This document shows, piece by piece, positions 1 to 8,648 of a stretch of 64,000 bases of DNA. The stretch comes from an uncultured Hyphomicrobiales bacterium (lineage in GTDB: Bacteria > Pseudomonadota > Alphaproteobacteria > Rhizobiales > Ancalomicrobiaceae): the NCBI GenBank assembly GCA_903930435.1, contig CAIYYN010000042.1:62001-126000 (forward strand), read 5' to 3'. The position numbers were made by a program, and so were the translations under genes. The stretch's first letter is position 1. Every line of letters begins with the position of its first letter. Below the pieces are notes generated by a model. It saw only the letters and a list, made by a program, of their open reading frames with translations, had not been told where the DNA came from and ran no database searches.

Positions 1-492
1 AACAGCTTCCAGCATGATCGCCAGATTGAGGTTCTCTTCCGCATCCGGCGCTTTCGCTGCCGCAGTCGGTGCCGAATCTGCGGCCGGGAGCGGTTTCAGC
101 TTGACGCCACTTCCGTCGGCTTCCTTGATTGCGTTGGCTTCAAACTGGGGAATCTTGCTGTAGAAAACGTTCGCACCGGGTGCGCAATACGTGTCTTTCG
201 ACTTGCCCAGCGCAGCAATCACTTGCTCCATCGTCGTGTCCAGATCCTTGTCGGTCCAGCCAGCAGTTGCCTTGAGCGCATTGATATTGCCAACGACTGC
301 GGTGGCGAGCGGATCTTTGACGTCAAAATTGCAAAGCTTGCTAATCCCCATGATGACCATATAACCGGCAATTCCGCCCTGTGCCTTGTCAGCCGCAGCG
401 CTGGCCGCATTTGCCTGAGATGGTGAAAACCCCAGCACACCCAGCAAGAGGCTAGTAACTACTCCAAACCTGATGATTGAATTGGATTGCAT
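1..492 (-). CDS. Secreted protein of unknown function, 3' end outside window
   Basis: The reading frame opens with ATG at 492 and stays open for 164 codons to the left edge, so the C-terminus is missing. The N-terminus (MQSNSIIRFGVVTSLLLGVL then GFSPSQANA) is a clear Sec signal peptide with likely cleavage after ANA near residue 29. The mature part has two cysteines, in the LCNFD and YCAPG contexts near residues 54 and 103, which could form a disulfide. The following segment is Ala/Pro rich. I do not recognise a family; a periplasmic or exported location is inferred from the signal peptide alone. The next gene to the right is divergent. Confidence 0.7.
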   Translation of the reverse strand, partial: MQSNSIIRFGVVTSLLLGVLGFSPSQANAASAAADKAQGGIAGYMVIMGISKLCNFDVKDPLATAVVGNINALKATAGWTDKDLDTTMEQVIAALGKSKDTYCAPGANVFYSKIPQFEANAIKEADGSGVKLKPLPAADSAPTAAAKAPDAEENLNLAIMLEAV

Positions 493-646
493 CAACGTTC
501 GCTCCCGAGTTGAAAATCTGCGTCGCACCCAGAACTGGATCTGTCTCCTCTGTCCGACCTGCATGCACCTGACATTTATATAACTAAATAACAACTGAAA
601 TTTCGCGCGCGCTATGTATCAATCCCAATGCTGAAGGCAACTTACC

Positions 647-675
647 TTGACGTCCGCCATATGCGGGTATATACC
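647..675 (+). promoter_or_regulatory. Predicted promoter of the marR gene, giving a leaderless mRNA
   Basis: TTGACG at 647-652 is followed by a 17-base spacer and TATACC at 670-675, a reasonable sigma-70 pair. Transcription would start at about 682-683, which is the A of the ATG at 683. No Shine-Dalgarno sequence precedes that ATG. The -10 element lies inside the operator palindrome at 663-678, so repressor binding would block the polymerase. This is inferred from spacing only. Confidence 0.45.
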
Positions 676-678
676 CGC
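663..678. promoter_or_regulatory. MarR operator candidate 1
   Basis: GCGGGTATATACCCGC is a perfect 16-bp palindrome just ahead of the marR start codon. Its core CGGGTA-NN-TACCCG recurs at 1100-1113 ahead of the next gene, and nowhere else that I noticed. MarR-family dimers usually bind palindromes of this size over their own promoter, so autorepression is the natural reading. Confidence 0.6.
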
Positions 679-682
679 TCCT

Positions 683-1084
683 ATGTCAACACCGTGTTAT
701 TGTATCGAACTGCGAGCCGCTGCCCGGAAAACCTCGGCGATCTATGACGAGGCACTCGCGCCATTCGGGATCACAATTGCCCAGTACAGTCTTTTGAGGA
801 AGATTGATCGGGCAAAACGGATTTCCCTGACGGAACTGGCAAGCATCAGCGATCTGGACCGATCAACCATCGGTCGGAACGCCAAGGTGCTGGAGCGGAT
901 GGGGCTTGTTCAGTCAGTTTCCGGGAAGGACCAGCGCGAAGCCTTGCTGGAGCTCTCCACAATGGGCCAAAAGGTGCTTGCCGAGAGCATTCCCGCTCAT
1001 GCGGCGGCACAGGCCAAGATTGAGGATCACCTCGGCGGTCCGGATGGCGCGAAAGATCTGCTCAGTCGTCTACACTCACTCTAG
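683..1084 (+). CDS. MarR-family transcriptional regulator
   Basis: A 133-residue winged-helix repressor of the MarR family, a size typical for the family. Residues from about 12 to 60 (AAARKTSAIYDEALAPFGIT then AQYSLLRKID) form the dimerisation and first DNA-binding helices. LTELASISDLDRSTIGRNAK is the recognition helix-turn-helix, and the wing follows at SGKDQREALLELS. I chose ATG 683 because the upstream TTG at 647 falls in the predicted promoter and adds a tail with no family resemblance. The gene probably represses itself and the MFS transporter 61 bases downstream through the shared palindrome. The ligand is unknown; a substrate of the neighbouring transporter is a reasonable guess. Confidence 0.85.
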   Translation: MSTPCYCIELRAAARKTSAIYDEALAPFGITIAQYSLLRKIDRAKRISLTELASISDLDRSTIGRNAKVLERMGLVQSVSGKDQREALLELSTMGQKVLAESIPAHAAAQAKIEDHLGGPDGAKDLLSRLHSL

Positions 1085-1099
1085 ACGCACATTCTAATC

Positions 1100-1113
1100 C
1101 GGGTATCTACCCG
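1100..1113. promoter_or_regulatory. MarR operator candidate 2, ahead of the MFS gene
   Basis: CGGGTATCTACCCG repeats the CGGGTA-NN-TACCCG core of the marR operator, with a TC centre in place of TA. It lies in the 60-base gap between marR and the transporter gene. A second copy here suggests that the transporter has its own repressed promoter and does not rely only on readthrough. Confidence 0.55.
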
Positions 1114-1144
1114 TACTGAATTCTCAAACTTGAAAGCTGATCTC

Positions 1145-2476
1145 ATGGCCTCAATTCCCTTCCTGTCAGCGTCTAACAGGCTTTCATCGGCTCTAGCGTC
1201 TCGCGGTATCCATTACGGCTGGATCGTAGCGGGCACGACATTCCTGACAGCCCTGTCAACGGCCGGCGCGCTTGGAACCGCGGGGGTGATGATCAAGCCG
1301 CTTGAGCGCGAATTTGGCTGGTCAAACGCAGATATTTCGTCTTCGCTCGCGATCCGGCTCGTCCTCTTCGGGATGATGGGGCCATTTGCGGCAGCCCTGA
1401 TGAACCGCTTTGGCGTCCGGAATGTCGTGATGTCGGCACTTTTGCTGATCATGGGGGGACTTGCCGGGTCGTTCTACATGACCCAGCTCTGGCAGCTCAT
1501 GGTACTCTGGGGCATTGTTGTCGGCTTCGGAACAGGCATGACAGCGCTTGTTCTGGGCGCCACCGTGGCGACGCGTTGGTTCAAGACCCGGCGCGGTCTC
1601 GTCATGGGCATGATGTCAGCATCAACTGCGACCGGGCAGCTCGTATTCCAGCCACTTGTCGCTTCCATTGCGGACTCGATGGGCTGGAGACCCGCGATTG
1701 GCGTGACGATCGGCGCGCTCGGCATAGCCTTCATCCTCGTTGCCCTCTTCATGCGCGACCATCCCGACGACGTGGAACTCGCACCCTTCGGCGAGACAAC
1801 GCGCAGCCCCGCACCTGCGCGCGCCACCGGATTGCTGACCCTGCTGACATCACCGGTGATGGCCTTCATTTCAGCAGCCAAGACCCATACCTTTTGGGTA
1901 CTTTTCATCACCTTTTTCATCTGCGGCCTTTCAACGAACGGCCTGATCCAGACCCATTGGATCACGCTGTGCGGAGATTTCGGTGTCGTCCCAATCAGCG
2001 CAGCGTCAATCCTGGCGGCGATCGGCGTGTTCGACTTCGTTGGCACGATCCTGTCAGGCTGGCTGTCGGATCGCTTTGACAACCGCCGCCTGCTCTTTGT
2101 CTACTACGCGGGACGCGGACTCGCGTTGATCTATCTGCCCTACTCGAGCTTCAATCTCTATGATCTCTCGATCTTTGCCGTGCTTTATGGCCTTGACTGG
2201 GTCGCAACCGTCCCGCCCACCGTCAAACTGGCCGCAGAAAAGTTTGGACCGGAAAAGGCGGGCATAACGTTCGGCTGGATTTTTGCAGCGCATCAGTTAG
2301 GGGCGGCGACAGCGGCCTTTGGTGCGGGAGCGACCCGGACGGAATTCTCCACCTATATGCCAGCGCTTTTCGTTGCCGGGGGCTTCTGCATCGTGGGTGC
2401 TTTGCTTGCGCTGACGATCACACGACCGGGCGACAAAGAAAAGTCGGGGACCCGCTTCGTTCCAAAGCCTGCCTGA
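1145..2476 (+). CDS. MFS transporter, monocarboxylate/oxalate-formate antiporter type
   Basis: A 443-residue major facilitator with about twelve membrane segments. It opens with GIHYGWIVAGTTFLTALSTA, characteristic of the monocarboxylate-porter and oxalate/formate antiporter branch. The loop between helices 2 and 3 holds MNRFGVRNVV, and TRWFKTRRGLVMGMM lies after helix 4. The central cytoplasmic loop is at residues 215-240 and the second half begins near TFWVLFITFFICGLSTNGLI. ATG 1145 was preferred to TTG 1130 because it leaves room for the promoter. The substrate is probably a small organic acid, but this cannot be read from the sequence. It is likely controlled by the adjacent MarR protein. 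Confidence 0.8.
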   Translation: MASIPFLSASNRLSSALASRGIHYGWIVAGTTFLTALSTAGALGTAGVMIKPLEREFGWSNADISSSLAIRLVLFGMMGPFAAALMNRFGVRNVVMSALLLIMGGLAGSFYMTQLWQLMVLWGIVVGFGTGMTALVLGATVATRWFKTRRGLVMGMMSASTATGQLVFQPLVASIADSMGWRPAIGVTIGALGIAFILVALFMRDHPDDVELAPFGETTRSPAPARATGLLTLLTSPVMAFISAAKTHTFWVLFITFFICGLSTNGLIQTHWITLCGDFGVVPISAASILAAIGVFDFVGTILSGWLSDRFDNRRLLFVYYAGRGLALIYLPYSSFNLYDLSIFAVLYGLDWVATVPPTVKLAAEKFGPEKAGITFGWIFAAHQLGAATAAFGAGATRTEFSTYMPALFVAGGFCIVGALLALTITRPGDKEKSGTRFVPKPA

Positions 2477-2499
2477 TGCACCCCATCCCTTAAACAGAT

Positions 2500-2535
2500 A
2501 TGGCGCAATTCGCCTGAAGCGGTTGCGCCATTTCT
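2500..2535. terminator. Bidirectional terminator between the MFS gene and the TPR gene
   Basis: ATGGCGCAA (2500-2508) pairs exactly with TTGCGCCAT (2523-2531), and the inner CGC/GCG can extend the stem. TTTCTT follows on the plus strand. It lies in the 86-base gap between two convergent genes. Confidence 0.65.
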
Positions 2536-2562
2536 TGAGTTCAAAGTGATTGCAAAATTCGA

Positions 2563-3450
2563 TCAGAACAAGTTACCGCCAGTCCGTTGCACGCATCCAC
2601 GTGCCACCTGATTGGTCGGATCCTGGGCCAGACCATGCTGGCAGGAGGCCTTTGCGTCGTCCTTGCGGCCAAGCGCCTCTTCCGCCAGCCCGCGATTGAC
2701 CCAGGCTCCGGGATAGCTGCGATCAATGTCAATGATGGCATTGAAATCATCCAGAGCGCCCTGGAAATCGCGCACCGCAAGCTTCGAAATTCCGCGCCCA
2801 TTATAAGCCTGCATCGACGAGGCATCGCGCACCAGAACCTGATCAAAATCGGTGATGGCTGCCTTGTGATTGCCCTGCAACTGATAGGTCAGGGCCCGAT
2901 CGTTATAGGCTCCGAGGTTATTCGGATCGATGGACAACGCGGTCTGGAAATCACTCAGAGCGGCGTCGATCTTGCCTTCTTGTTTCTCAAGATTGGCCCG
3001 TGCCGCAAAAGCCGCAGCGTAATTCGGGTTCAATTGTGCCGCACGATTGAAGTCCTGCATGGCCAGATCCAGCTTGCCCGTGCGCCGGTAAATCAGCCCG
3101 CGATTAAGGTAAGCCTGATGGAAATTGGGATTGATCTTGATGGCGGTATTGAAATCCTCAAGAGCCTGCGCATTCTGACCGGCCGCGGCATAGGCCGTGC
3201 CGCGCACATTGTAGGGACCAGGACTATTGGGATTAGCCTTGATTACATCGCTCAGCGAGGTGATGTTGGCCTGCTGCGCATTGGCCGAACTGAGTTCCTG
3301 CATCGTCGGAGCAGGTCCCATATTGGCGGACGAGCAGGCTACAAGGGAAAAGAGCAGCCCAAGAGCCGGGAGACCGGAACACGCTTTCCGAAATGCGTCG
3401 ACAGGAACACGGTCTCGATTGCGATCAGTTAATCGGGTTCGATGTGACAT
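2563..3450 (-). CDS. Tetratricopeptide-repeat lipoprotein
   Basis: A 295-residue protein with a lipoprotein signal: a hydrophobic stretch LPALGLLFSL ends in the lipobox VACSS, making Cys39 the probable lipidated residue. The rest is about six TPR units of the A/G-x-Y-x-x-R-G type (YNVRGTAYAAAGQNAQALED, YLNRGLIYRRTGKLDLAMQD and so on), each ending in NP or DP. TPR lipoproteins such as NlpI are scaffolds for envelope complexes; a similar scaffolding role here is inferred. The upstream in-frame start at 3468 is possible, but ATG 3450 gives a more usual signal length. Codon use resembles its neighbours. Confidence 0.8.
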   Translation of the reverse strand: MSHRTRLTDRNRDRVPVDAFRKACSGLPALGLLFSLVACSSANMGPAPTMQELSSANAQQANITSLSDVIKANPNSPGPYNVRGTAYAAAGQNAQALEDFNTAIKINPNFHQAYLNRGLIYRRTGKLDLAMQDFNRAAQLNPNYAAAFAARANLEKQEGKIDAALSDFQTALSIDPNNLGAYNDRALTYQLQGNHKAAITDFDQVLVRDASSMQAYNGRGISKLAVRDFQGALDDFNAIIDIDRSYPGAWVNRGLAEEALGRKDDAKASCQHGLAQDPTNQVARGCVQRTGGNLF

Positions 3451-3758
3451 AGTGACCACCTGCAGCATGGGCTCGATTTCGAACTCAATCTAAACGTCAG
3501 ACCCGGACTTCATCCAAACTATTTAAGGTCCGTGGCCGAATCATTGGCCAGTGTGACACAAACGCACAACTCGCGATCAGCGACCCCGCAACGATATCTC
3601 AGCAAATCAAACGAAGGAGAGCGTAACGCACAAAAACGGCCGCACACACGCACGACCGCTCTCATCTACGTACCGCCATCAACGATTTCGTTGCCCAAGC
3701 AGGCTTCGTCATCCGAAACTCAAATGGACCGCGCCAACCCTGCGCAATCCGCATGAGA
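3451..3758. other. Intergenic region between rpsU and the TPR gene
   Basis: This 308-base gap must hold the promoter of the TPR gene and the end of the rpsU transcript, since both read leftward. I see no convincing coding frame, strong hairpin or repeat. The short open frame at 3532-3756 has no start signal or recognisable sequence. Confidence 0.5.
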
Positions 3759-4022
3759 TCACATGGCACCGCCGCGCTTGGCTGCCGGACCGGCAGTCGG
3801 AGCAACCGGCTTGCCTGGGATCAGGCCTTCGCGCTGGGCGCGCTTGCGCGCAAGCTTGCGTGCACGACGAACGGCTTCAGCCTTTTCACGTGCCTTCTTC
3901 TCGGAGGGCTTCTCATAGTGCCCGCGAAGCTTCATTTCGCGGAAGATGCCTTCCCGTTGCATTTTCTTCTTCAGGGCCTTGAGGGCCTGATCGACGTTGT
4001 TGTCGCGAACGAGAACCTGCAC
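3759..4022 (-). CDS. rpsU: 30S ribosomal protein S21
   Basis: An 87-residue basic protein that matches bacterial S21: the start [20 protein letters not shown], the middle [20 protein letters not shown] and a Lys/Arg-rich tail. Alphaproteobacterial S21 carries a C-terminal extension like the one here ([20 protein letters not shown]). The start codon is GTG at 4022. S21 binds the platform of the small subunit near the 3' end of 16S rRNA and helps initiation. No clear Shine-Dalgarno sequence precedes the GTG. Confidence 0.97.
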   Translation of the reverse strand: MQVLVRDNNVDQALKALKKKMQREGIFREMKLRGHYEKPSEKKAREKAEAVRRARKLARKRAQREGLIPGKPVAPTAGPAAKRGGAM

Positions 4023-4227
4023 GCGTTATATCCCGTGTTCGATGTGGCTCGCATGAGCCAAAATGGACCATGTGATTTGACTGGACGAAAGGAAAAGAAA
4101 TTCCCGCGCGCCAAAGGCACGCCGCCCCGAGGAGCGATGGTCTAACAGAACAAGCTTTAACTGTCCACTACTGGGAACTGTTTTTCTCGTGCCACGTCAT
4201 GAAAAGCAATCCGGCATCGACACAGGA

Positions 4228-5298
4228 TCACTTCAGCCAGTTGACGTGCCCCATCTTGCGACCCTGGCGGACGTCCTGCTTACCGTACAGATGGACCTGG
4301 GCGTTCGGTGATTTCAGCAACTCGGGCACCCGCTCGACATCATCGCCGATCAGATTTTCCATGATCACATCTGCGTGCCGTGCAGGCGATCCCAACGGAA
4401 GGCCCGCGATTGCCCGAATATGCATTTCAAACTGAGAGACGAGGCAACCTGCTTCCGTCCAGTGTCCGGAGTTGTGCACGCGCGGCGCAATCTCGTTGGC
4501 AACCAGGATTTCCTGTCCATTGTGCTCCACGACGAACAACTCAATGGCGAGAACGCCGACGTAGTCTAGGGCTGCAATCACCTTCGCGCCGAGTTCATGC
4601 GCTGCTAACTCCGTTGACGCGGAGACATTGGCTGGCACGGTCGATACACGCAGGATCTGCTCACGATGAACATTTTCGGCAATATCATAAACCGCGATAT
4701 CGCCCTCAACACCGCGCGCTGCAATGACGGAGACTTCGCGCAAAAACGGCACAAAGCCCTCGAGCAGAGCCGGAGCGCCAGCCATTGCGGCAAATGCATC
4801 CTCAGCTTCGTCGAGACTTGTGATCTTGACCTGACCCTTGCCGTCATAACCGAAACGACGGGTCTTCAGGATGGCGGGCACGCCAAGCCGGGCCAGACCG
4901 GCTTCCAGATCTTCCAGACTGTCAACGACGGCAAACCGTGCAGTCGCGATCCCGAGACCATTCAGGAACTGCTTCTCGGTGAGCCGGTCCTGTGACACGG
5001 CAAGGGCAAATGGCCCAGGCCGCACGGGAACACGGGCGTTCAAAAATGCCGCAGTTTCAGCAGGCACATTTTCAAACTCATAGGTCACGACGTCGACCTG
5101 GTCGGCAAAGGCGGCAAGCGCTGCTTCATCGTCGTAGTCAGCAATCGAGCGAAAAGGCGCTACATCGAACGCCGGACTGGCGGGATCCGGACAATAAACA
5201 TGCACGGAAAGACCAAGTCGGGCCGCTGCGAGCGCCATCATGCGGCCCAGTTGGCCACCGCCAAGCATACCGATGCGAACAGGCGGGAAAAAGCTCAC
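4228..5298 (-). CDS. purK: 5-(carboxyamino)imidazole ribonucleotide synthase
   Basis: ATP-grasp enzyme of de novo purine synthesis. It uses ATP and bicarbonate to turn AIR into N5-CAIR, the substrate of PurE. RIGMLGGGQLGRMMALAAAR is the N-terminal preATP-grasp motif. KTRRFGYDGKGQ is the ATP-binding loop, and EIAPRVHNSGHWTEAGCLVS is the signature that separates PurK from PurT. Length is 356 residues, normal for the family. I chose GTG 5298, four bases after the purE stop, because the longer frame upstream overlaps purE by about 100 bases and has no family resemblance. purE and purK form an operon with purE first. Confidence 0.95.
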   Translation of the reverse strand: MSFFPPVRIGMLGGGQLGRMMALAAARLGLSVHVYCPDPASPAFDVAPFRSIADYDDEAALAAFADQVDVVTYEFENVPAETAAFLNARVPVRPGPFALAVSQDRLTEKQFLNGLGIATARFAVVDSLEDLEAGLARLGVPAILKTRRFGYDGKGQVKITSLDEAEDAFAAMAGAPALLEGFVPFLREVSVIAARGVEGDIAVYDIAENVHREQILRVSTVPANVSASTELAAHELGAKVIAALDYVGVLAIELFVVEHNGQEILVANEIAPRVHNSGHWTEAGCLVSQFEMHIRAIAGLPLGSPARHADVIMENLIGDDVERVPELLKSPNAQVHLYGKQDVRQGRKMGHVNWLK

Positions 5299-5302
5299 AG
5301 GT

Positions 5303-5803
5303 TCATTCCGCCGAGTCAATCGGGCGATCAGCAACGGCATCCGTCTGGCGTTGGCGCCAGTCTTCAAGCCGTCCAGCCAACGCTGCGTCCTGCAAGGCAA
5401 GGACTGCTGCGGCCAGAAGCGCCGCGTTTACCGCCCCGGCCTTGCCGATTGCTAGGGTCCCGACCGGTATTCCGGCAGGCATCTGGACGATTGAAAGGAG
5501 GCTATCCTGACCCTTCAACGTACGAGATTCCACAGGTACACCGAATACCGGCAAGCGTGTCAGGGCAGCTGTCATGCCGGGCAGATGCGCCGCACCTCCC
5601 GCGCCAGCAATGATTACACTGAACCCGGCGTTCGCCGCGCCACGCGCAAATTCATAGAGCCGTTGAGGGGTCCGGTGCGCCGAAATGATCAGGGCCTCGT
5701 GAGGTATCCCCAGCGCATCAAGTGTTTCAACGGCATGCCGCATCGTATCCCAATCCGATTGGGACCCCATGATAACGGCGACTGACGGCGGATGCTGTGC
5801 CAT
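5303..5803 (-). CDS. purE: N5-carboxyaminoimidazole ribonucleotide mutase
   Basis: Class I PurE, 166 residues, which moves the carboxylate of N5-CAIR to give CAIR. Visible motifs are [10 protein letters not shown] at the substrate phosphate site, the catalytic-site SAHRTP, and [14 protein letters not shown] 5803 ([10 protein letters not shown]) was preferred to 5821, which would add six residues. It is transcribed leftward and its stop lies four bases before the purK GTG, so the two are probably translationally coupled. Confidence 0.96.
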   Translation of the reverse strand: MAQHPPSVAVIMGSQSDWDTMRHAVETLDALGIPHEALIISAHRTPQRLYEFARGAANAGFSVIIAGAGGAAHLPGMTAALTRLPVFGVPVESRTLKGQDSLLSIVQMPAGIPVGTLAIGKAGAVNAALLAAAVLALQDAALAGRLEDWRQRQTDAVADRPIDSAE

Positions 5804-5925
5804 CTCGATCCTCGAATGCACATTCAGGCGAAGGCTGCTTTTCGCAAGCCGTGGGCTATAGGAGATCGCGCGCTTTGACGCAAGCGCAAGACGTCAGCAA
5901 TTGCACAAAGGAACATCAACGCCGG

Positions 5926-6132
5926 TCAGGCGATAATATCGGGCACCAGTCGATCCTCAAGATGGGTCAGGCGGTCACGAATGGCCAATTTCTTTTTCTT
6001 GAGACGCTGGATGGTCAGGTGATCTCCGCGCCCTGTCTCAACAAGAGCGTCCAGGGCTGAATCAAGATCTCGATGCTCCTGACGGAGCCTGCTCAGTTCC
6101 TGGCGAATCAGACTGGCTTCTTCTTCGGTCAT
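5926..6132 (-). CDS. DUF465 (YdcH-type) small protein A
   Basis: A 68-residue helical protein of the DUF465/YdcH family. It shows the alternating pattern LIRQELSRLRQEHRDLDSAL then TIQRLKKKKLAIRDRLTHLE, which fits a helical hairpin. The LKKKKLAIRDRL segment is the most conserved part of the family. ATG 6132 (MTEEEASLIR) is preferred to 6156. The family has no firm function. A second family member lies divergently at 6524-6703. Confidence 0.8.
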   Translation of the reverse strand: MTEEEASLIRQELSRLRQEHRDLDSALDALVETGRGDHLTIQRLKKKKLAIRDRLTHLEDRLVPDIIA

Positions 6133-6523
6133 TGACGGACGACAGCTTTCAACCACGCGTGATATTTGACCCGTTCCCCGGATCTGCTTGACGTATGATA
6201 CCGCAAAATAATTCCGATTGGGACCCCGTCAAACCATGAATTCGGTCCATGGCGATCTTCGCTGTCTGACCGGCAAGAACATCATTCATTGCCCAAAAAA
6301 ATTTTCGCGAAGAACACCAACAAGTTATGAACTGGCTTAGTCAATTTGTAACGCGACAACAAAAGAAGTGAATTGTAACTAGCTGAATTGTAAGAGCTTT
6401 TCATTTTTTGAAGAAATGGCTACGCAAACCCGGGCTACAATCTCGAACAAACCCGGCATTGCATTCAATCGGCACTGTGTCATGCTGTTGTCGTCAAGTC
6501 CTAGAAAACAAGGAGGCTTGCGT
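6133..6523. other. Divergent intergenic region between two DUF465 genes
   Basis: About 390 bases that must carry both promoters. The part from about 6280 to 6420 is AT-rich. I see no hairpin with a T-run and no coding frame of note; the open frames here are shadows of the two small genes. Confidence 0.5.
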
Positions 6524-6703
6524 ATGACGATTGCATCGCATTTGGCGGAACTCCAGCGCCGGCACGCGGCATTGGATGGAGAAATTCGAAAAGCCCTTGC
6601 CCATCCAGCCACAGATTCCTTGACGGTTGCGGAATTGAAGCGACGAAAGCTCATTCTCAAAGATGAAATCAAACGACTGAGCAACGGTGAAACAATCCAT
6701 TAA
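6524..6703 (+). CDS. DUF465 (YdcH-type) small protein B
   Basis: A 59-residue protein of the same family as the gene at 5926-6132. The pattern ASHLAELQRRHAALDGEIRK then TVAELKRRKLILKDEIKRLS matches the family, including the LKRRKLILKDEI signature. A very strong ribosome site, AAGGAGG, lies about 8 bases before ATG 6524 and settles the start; the frame upstream of it is not coding. The two paralogues share layout but differ in most residues, so any duplication is old. Confidence 0.82.
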   Translation: MTIASHLAELQRRHAALDGEIRKALAHPATDSLTVAELKRRKLILKDEIKRLSNGETIH

Positions 6704-6787
6704 AACAGGCTAAAAGAGGCTCCCGGGCGCGTATTCAACAGCGAACGAATTCAGCTTCTTCTTTCAATGTCTGTTATAAACGCATTC

Positions 6788-6820
6788 AAGCGCCGCTTCC
6801 CAGGGAATGCGGCGCTTTTT
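6788..6820 (+). terminator. Intrinsic terminator after DUF465 gene B
   Basis: AAGCGCCGC (6788-6796) pairs perfectly with GCGGCGCTT (6809-6817) around a 12-base loop, and the run TTTTT ends at 6820. It lies 85 bases after the DUF465 stop and ahead of the convergent acyl-CoA ligase gene. Confidence 0.8.
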
Positions 6821-6897
6821 ATTTGACAAATCACGATCTGATATTCGGGCTAACCATTGACAAGCGGGTCCATCGCCCCCGCGATGAACCCGTTTGA

Positions 6898-8532
6898 TCA
6901 AGACTGCTTTGCCATCTCGCGCAGCTTGAATTTCTGAATCTTGCCCGTCGATGTCTTCGGCAGCTCGGTGAAAACAACATGCCGTGGGACCTTGTAGGAG
7001 GCCATGTGCGATTTGCACCAGGCGATCACCTCGTCGACGGTCAAGCTCATGCCGGGTCGGAGTTCAACAAACGCGCAAGGCGTCTCGCCCCACTTCTCAT
7101 CAGGCTTGGCGACAACTGCCGCGACGCTGATCGCCGGGTGCTTGTAGAGCACGTCCTCAACCTCAATCGACGAGATGTTCTCACCGCCAGAAATGATGAT
7201 GTCTTTCGACCGATCCTTGAGCTGGATATAGCCGTCCGGATACATGACGCCGAGATCGCCCGTATGAAACCAGCCTCCGGCAAAGGCTTCGTCAGTCGCC
7301 TTCTTGTTGCGCAGATAGCCTTTCATGACGGCATTGCCGCGCATCATGACTTCACCAAGCGTCTCGCCATCGGCAGGAACCGGCTCCATGGTGATCGGGT
7401 CCAGCACCGCCAAGCCTTCCAGAGCGCCATAGCGAACGCCCTGGCGGGCCTTCTTGATCGCCCTTTCGTCCGCTGGCAACAGATCCCATTCGTCCTTCCA
7501 GTCGTTCACGACGGCCGGACCGTAGCATTCCGTGAGCCCATAGATATGGGTTACGTTGAAGCCAGCGGCGCCCATGGCCGCGAGCACGGCTTCGGGTGGC
7601 GGAGCTGCTGCCGTGAAAAACTCAATGACCCGATCCAGCTCTCGCTTTTCAGAGGCGGGCGCATTCAGGATCGTCGACATGACAATCGGCGCACCGCAGA
7701 GATGCGTGACGCCGTAATTTGCAATCGATTCCCATATCGCAGCAGCCCGGACCCAGCGCAAACAGACGTGCGTGCCGGCGACGACCGAAATCGCCCACGG
7801 ATAGGTCCAGCCGTTGCAGTGGAACATTGGCAGCGTCCAAAGATAGACGGGATGCTTGGACATGGACGTCACGATCACGTTCGATTGCGCCATGAGAGCA
7901 GCGCCACGATGGTGCGTCACCACGCCCTTGGGATTGCCCGTTGTCCCCGACGTATAATTCAGGGCAATCGCGTCCCACTCGTCGTCCGGCATATGCCAAT
8001 CATACTCGGGATCACCCGATTGCAGGAAAGCTTCGTAATCGAGTGTCCCAAGTTTTTCGCCGGTCTGCGGAAACTCGAGATCATCATAGTCGATCACAAG
8101 CGGCTTCACCTTGGCCAGTGAGAGCGCCTCTTTCACCACTTTCGAGAATTCCCGGTCCGTGATCAGAACTTTCGTCTCGGCGTGATCCAGCGAAAAGGCA
8201 ATGATCGCGGCATCAAGGCGTGTGTTCAGCGTGTTGATCACGCCTTTTGTCATGGGAATTCCGTAATGCGCTTCGAGCATCGGAGGCGTATTGGCCAACA
8301 TGACCGAAACCGTATCGCCCTTGCCAACGCCGACCCTGGCCAGTGCGGAGGCCAACTGGCGGGAGCGCGCATAAAACGCCCGATACGTCAGACGATAGTT
8401 GCCATGAATGATCGCAGTATGATCCGGAAACACGCGCGCCGATCGCTCAAGGAACATGAGCGGCGTCAGCTGCTGATAATTTGCCGGGTTTTTGTCGAGA
8501 TCAATTGAATACCAGTTGTTTTCCGCCGACAT
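6898..8532 (-). CDS. Acyl-CoA synthetase (AMP-forming acid:CoA ligase)
   Basis: A 544-residue ANL-superfamily enzyme that activates a carboxylic acid as an acyl-adenylate and then a CoA thioester. The P-loop-like motif YTSGTTGNPKGVV is near residue 195, the aromatic motif IYGLTECYGP near 345, GGWFHTGDLGVMYPDGYIQL near 425, the hinge KDRSKDIIISGGENIS near 445, and the catalytic lysine in PKTSTGKIQKF near 530. The pattern (PMFHCNGWTYPW, HLCGAPIVM) resembles the medium-chain and methylmercaptopropionate-CoA ligase branch (DmdB type). The exact substrate is not decided by sequence. No beta-oxidation genes lie beside it. Confidence 0.85.
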   Translation of the reverse strand: MSAENNWYSIDLDKNPANYQQLTPLMFLERSARVFPDHTAIIHGNYRLTYRAFYARSRQLASALARVGVGKGDTVSVMLANTPPMLEAHYGIPMTKGVINTLNTRLDAAIIAFSLDHAETKVLITDREFSKVVKEALSLAKVKPLVIDYDDLEFPQTGEKLGTLDYEAFLQSGDPEYDWHMPDDEWDAIALNYTSGTTGNPKGVVTHHRGAALMAQSNVIVTSMSKHPVYLWTLPMFHCNGWTYPWAISVVAGTHVCLRWVRAAAIWESIANYGVTHLCGAPIVMSTILNAPASEKRELDRVIEFFTAAAPPPEAVLAAMGAAGFNVTHIYGLTECYGPAVVNDWKDEWDLLPADERAIKKARQGVRYGALEGLAVLDPITMEPVPADGETLGEVMMRGNAVMKGYLRNKKATDEAFAGGWFHTGDLGVMYPDGYIQLKDRSKDIIISGGENISSIEVEDVLYKHPAISVAAVVAKPDEKWGETPCAFVELRPGMSLTVDEVIAWCKSHMASYKVPRHVVFTELPKTSTGKIQKFKLREMAKQS

Positions 8533-8648
8533 GAGCCTTCGCGCCTCGCTGTTCGTTGTCTCCCTTGAAGGCGGAATAGAAACGTTCGCGTGACAGAACG
8601 CAAGTTGGCCGTTGGACTACTGGTCGGTTCGTAATCCAAAAACGAAAG

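Noticed and set aside
3753-4145. 130-codon plus-strand frame over rpsU
   Set aside because: Antisense to a certain S21 gene.
6979-8121. 380-codon plus-strand frame opposite the acyl-CoA ligase
   Set aside because: Antisense shadow of a gene with all expected ligase motifs; the translation is rich in Arg, His and Asp without motifs.
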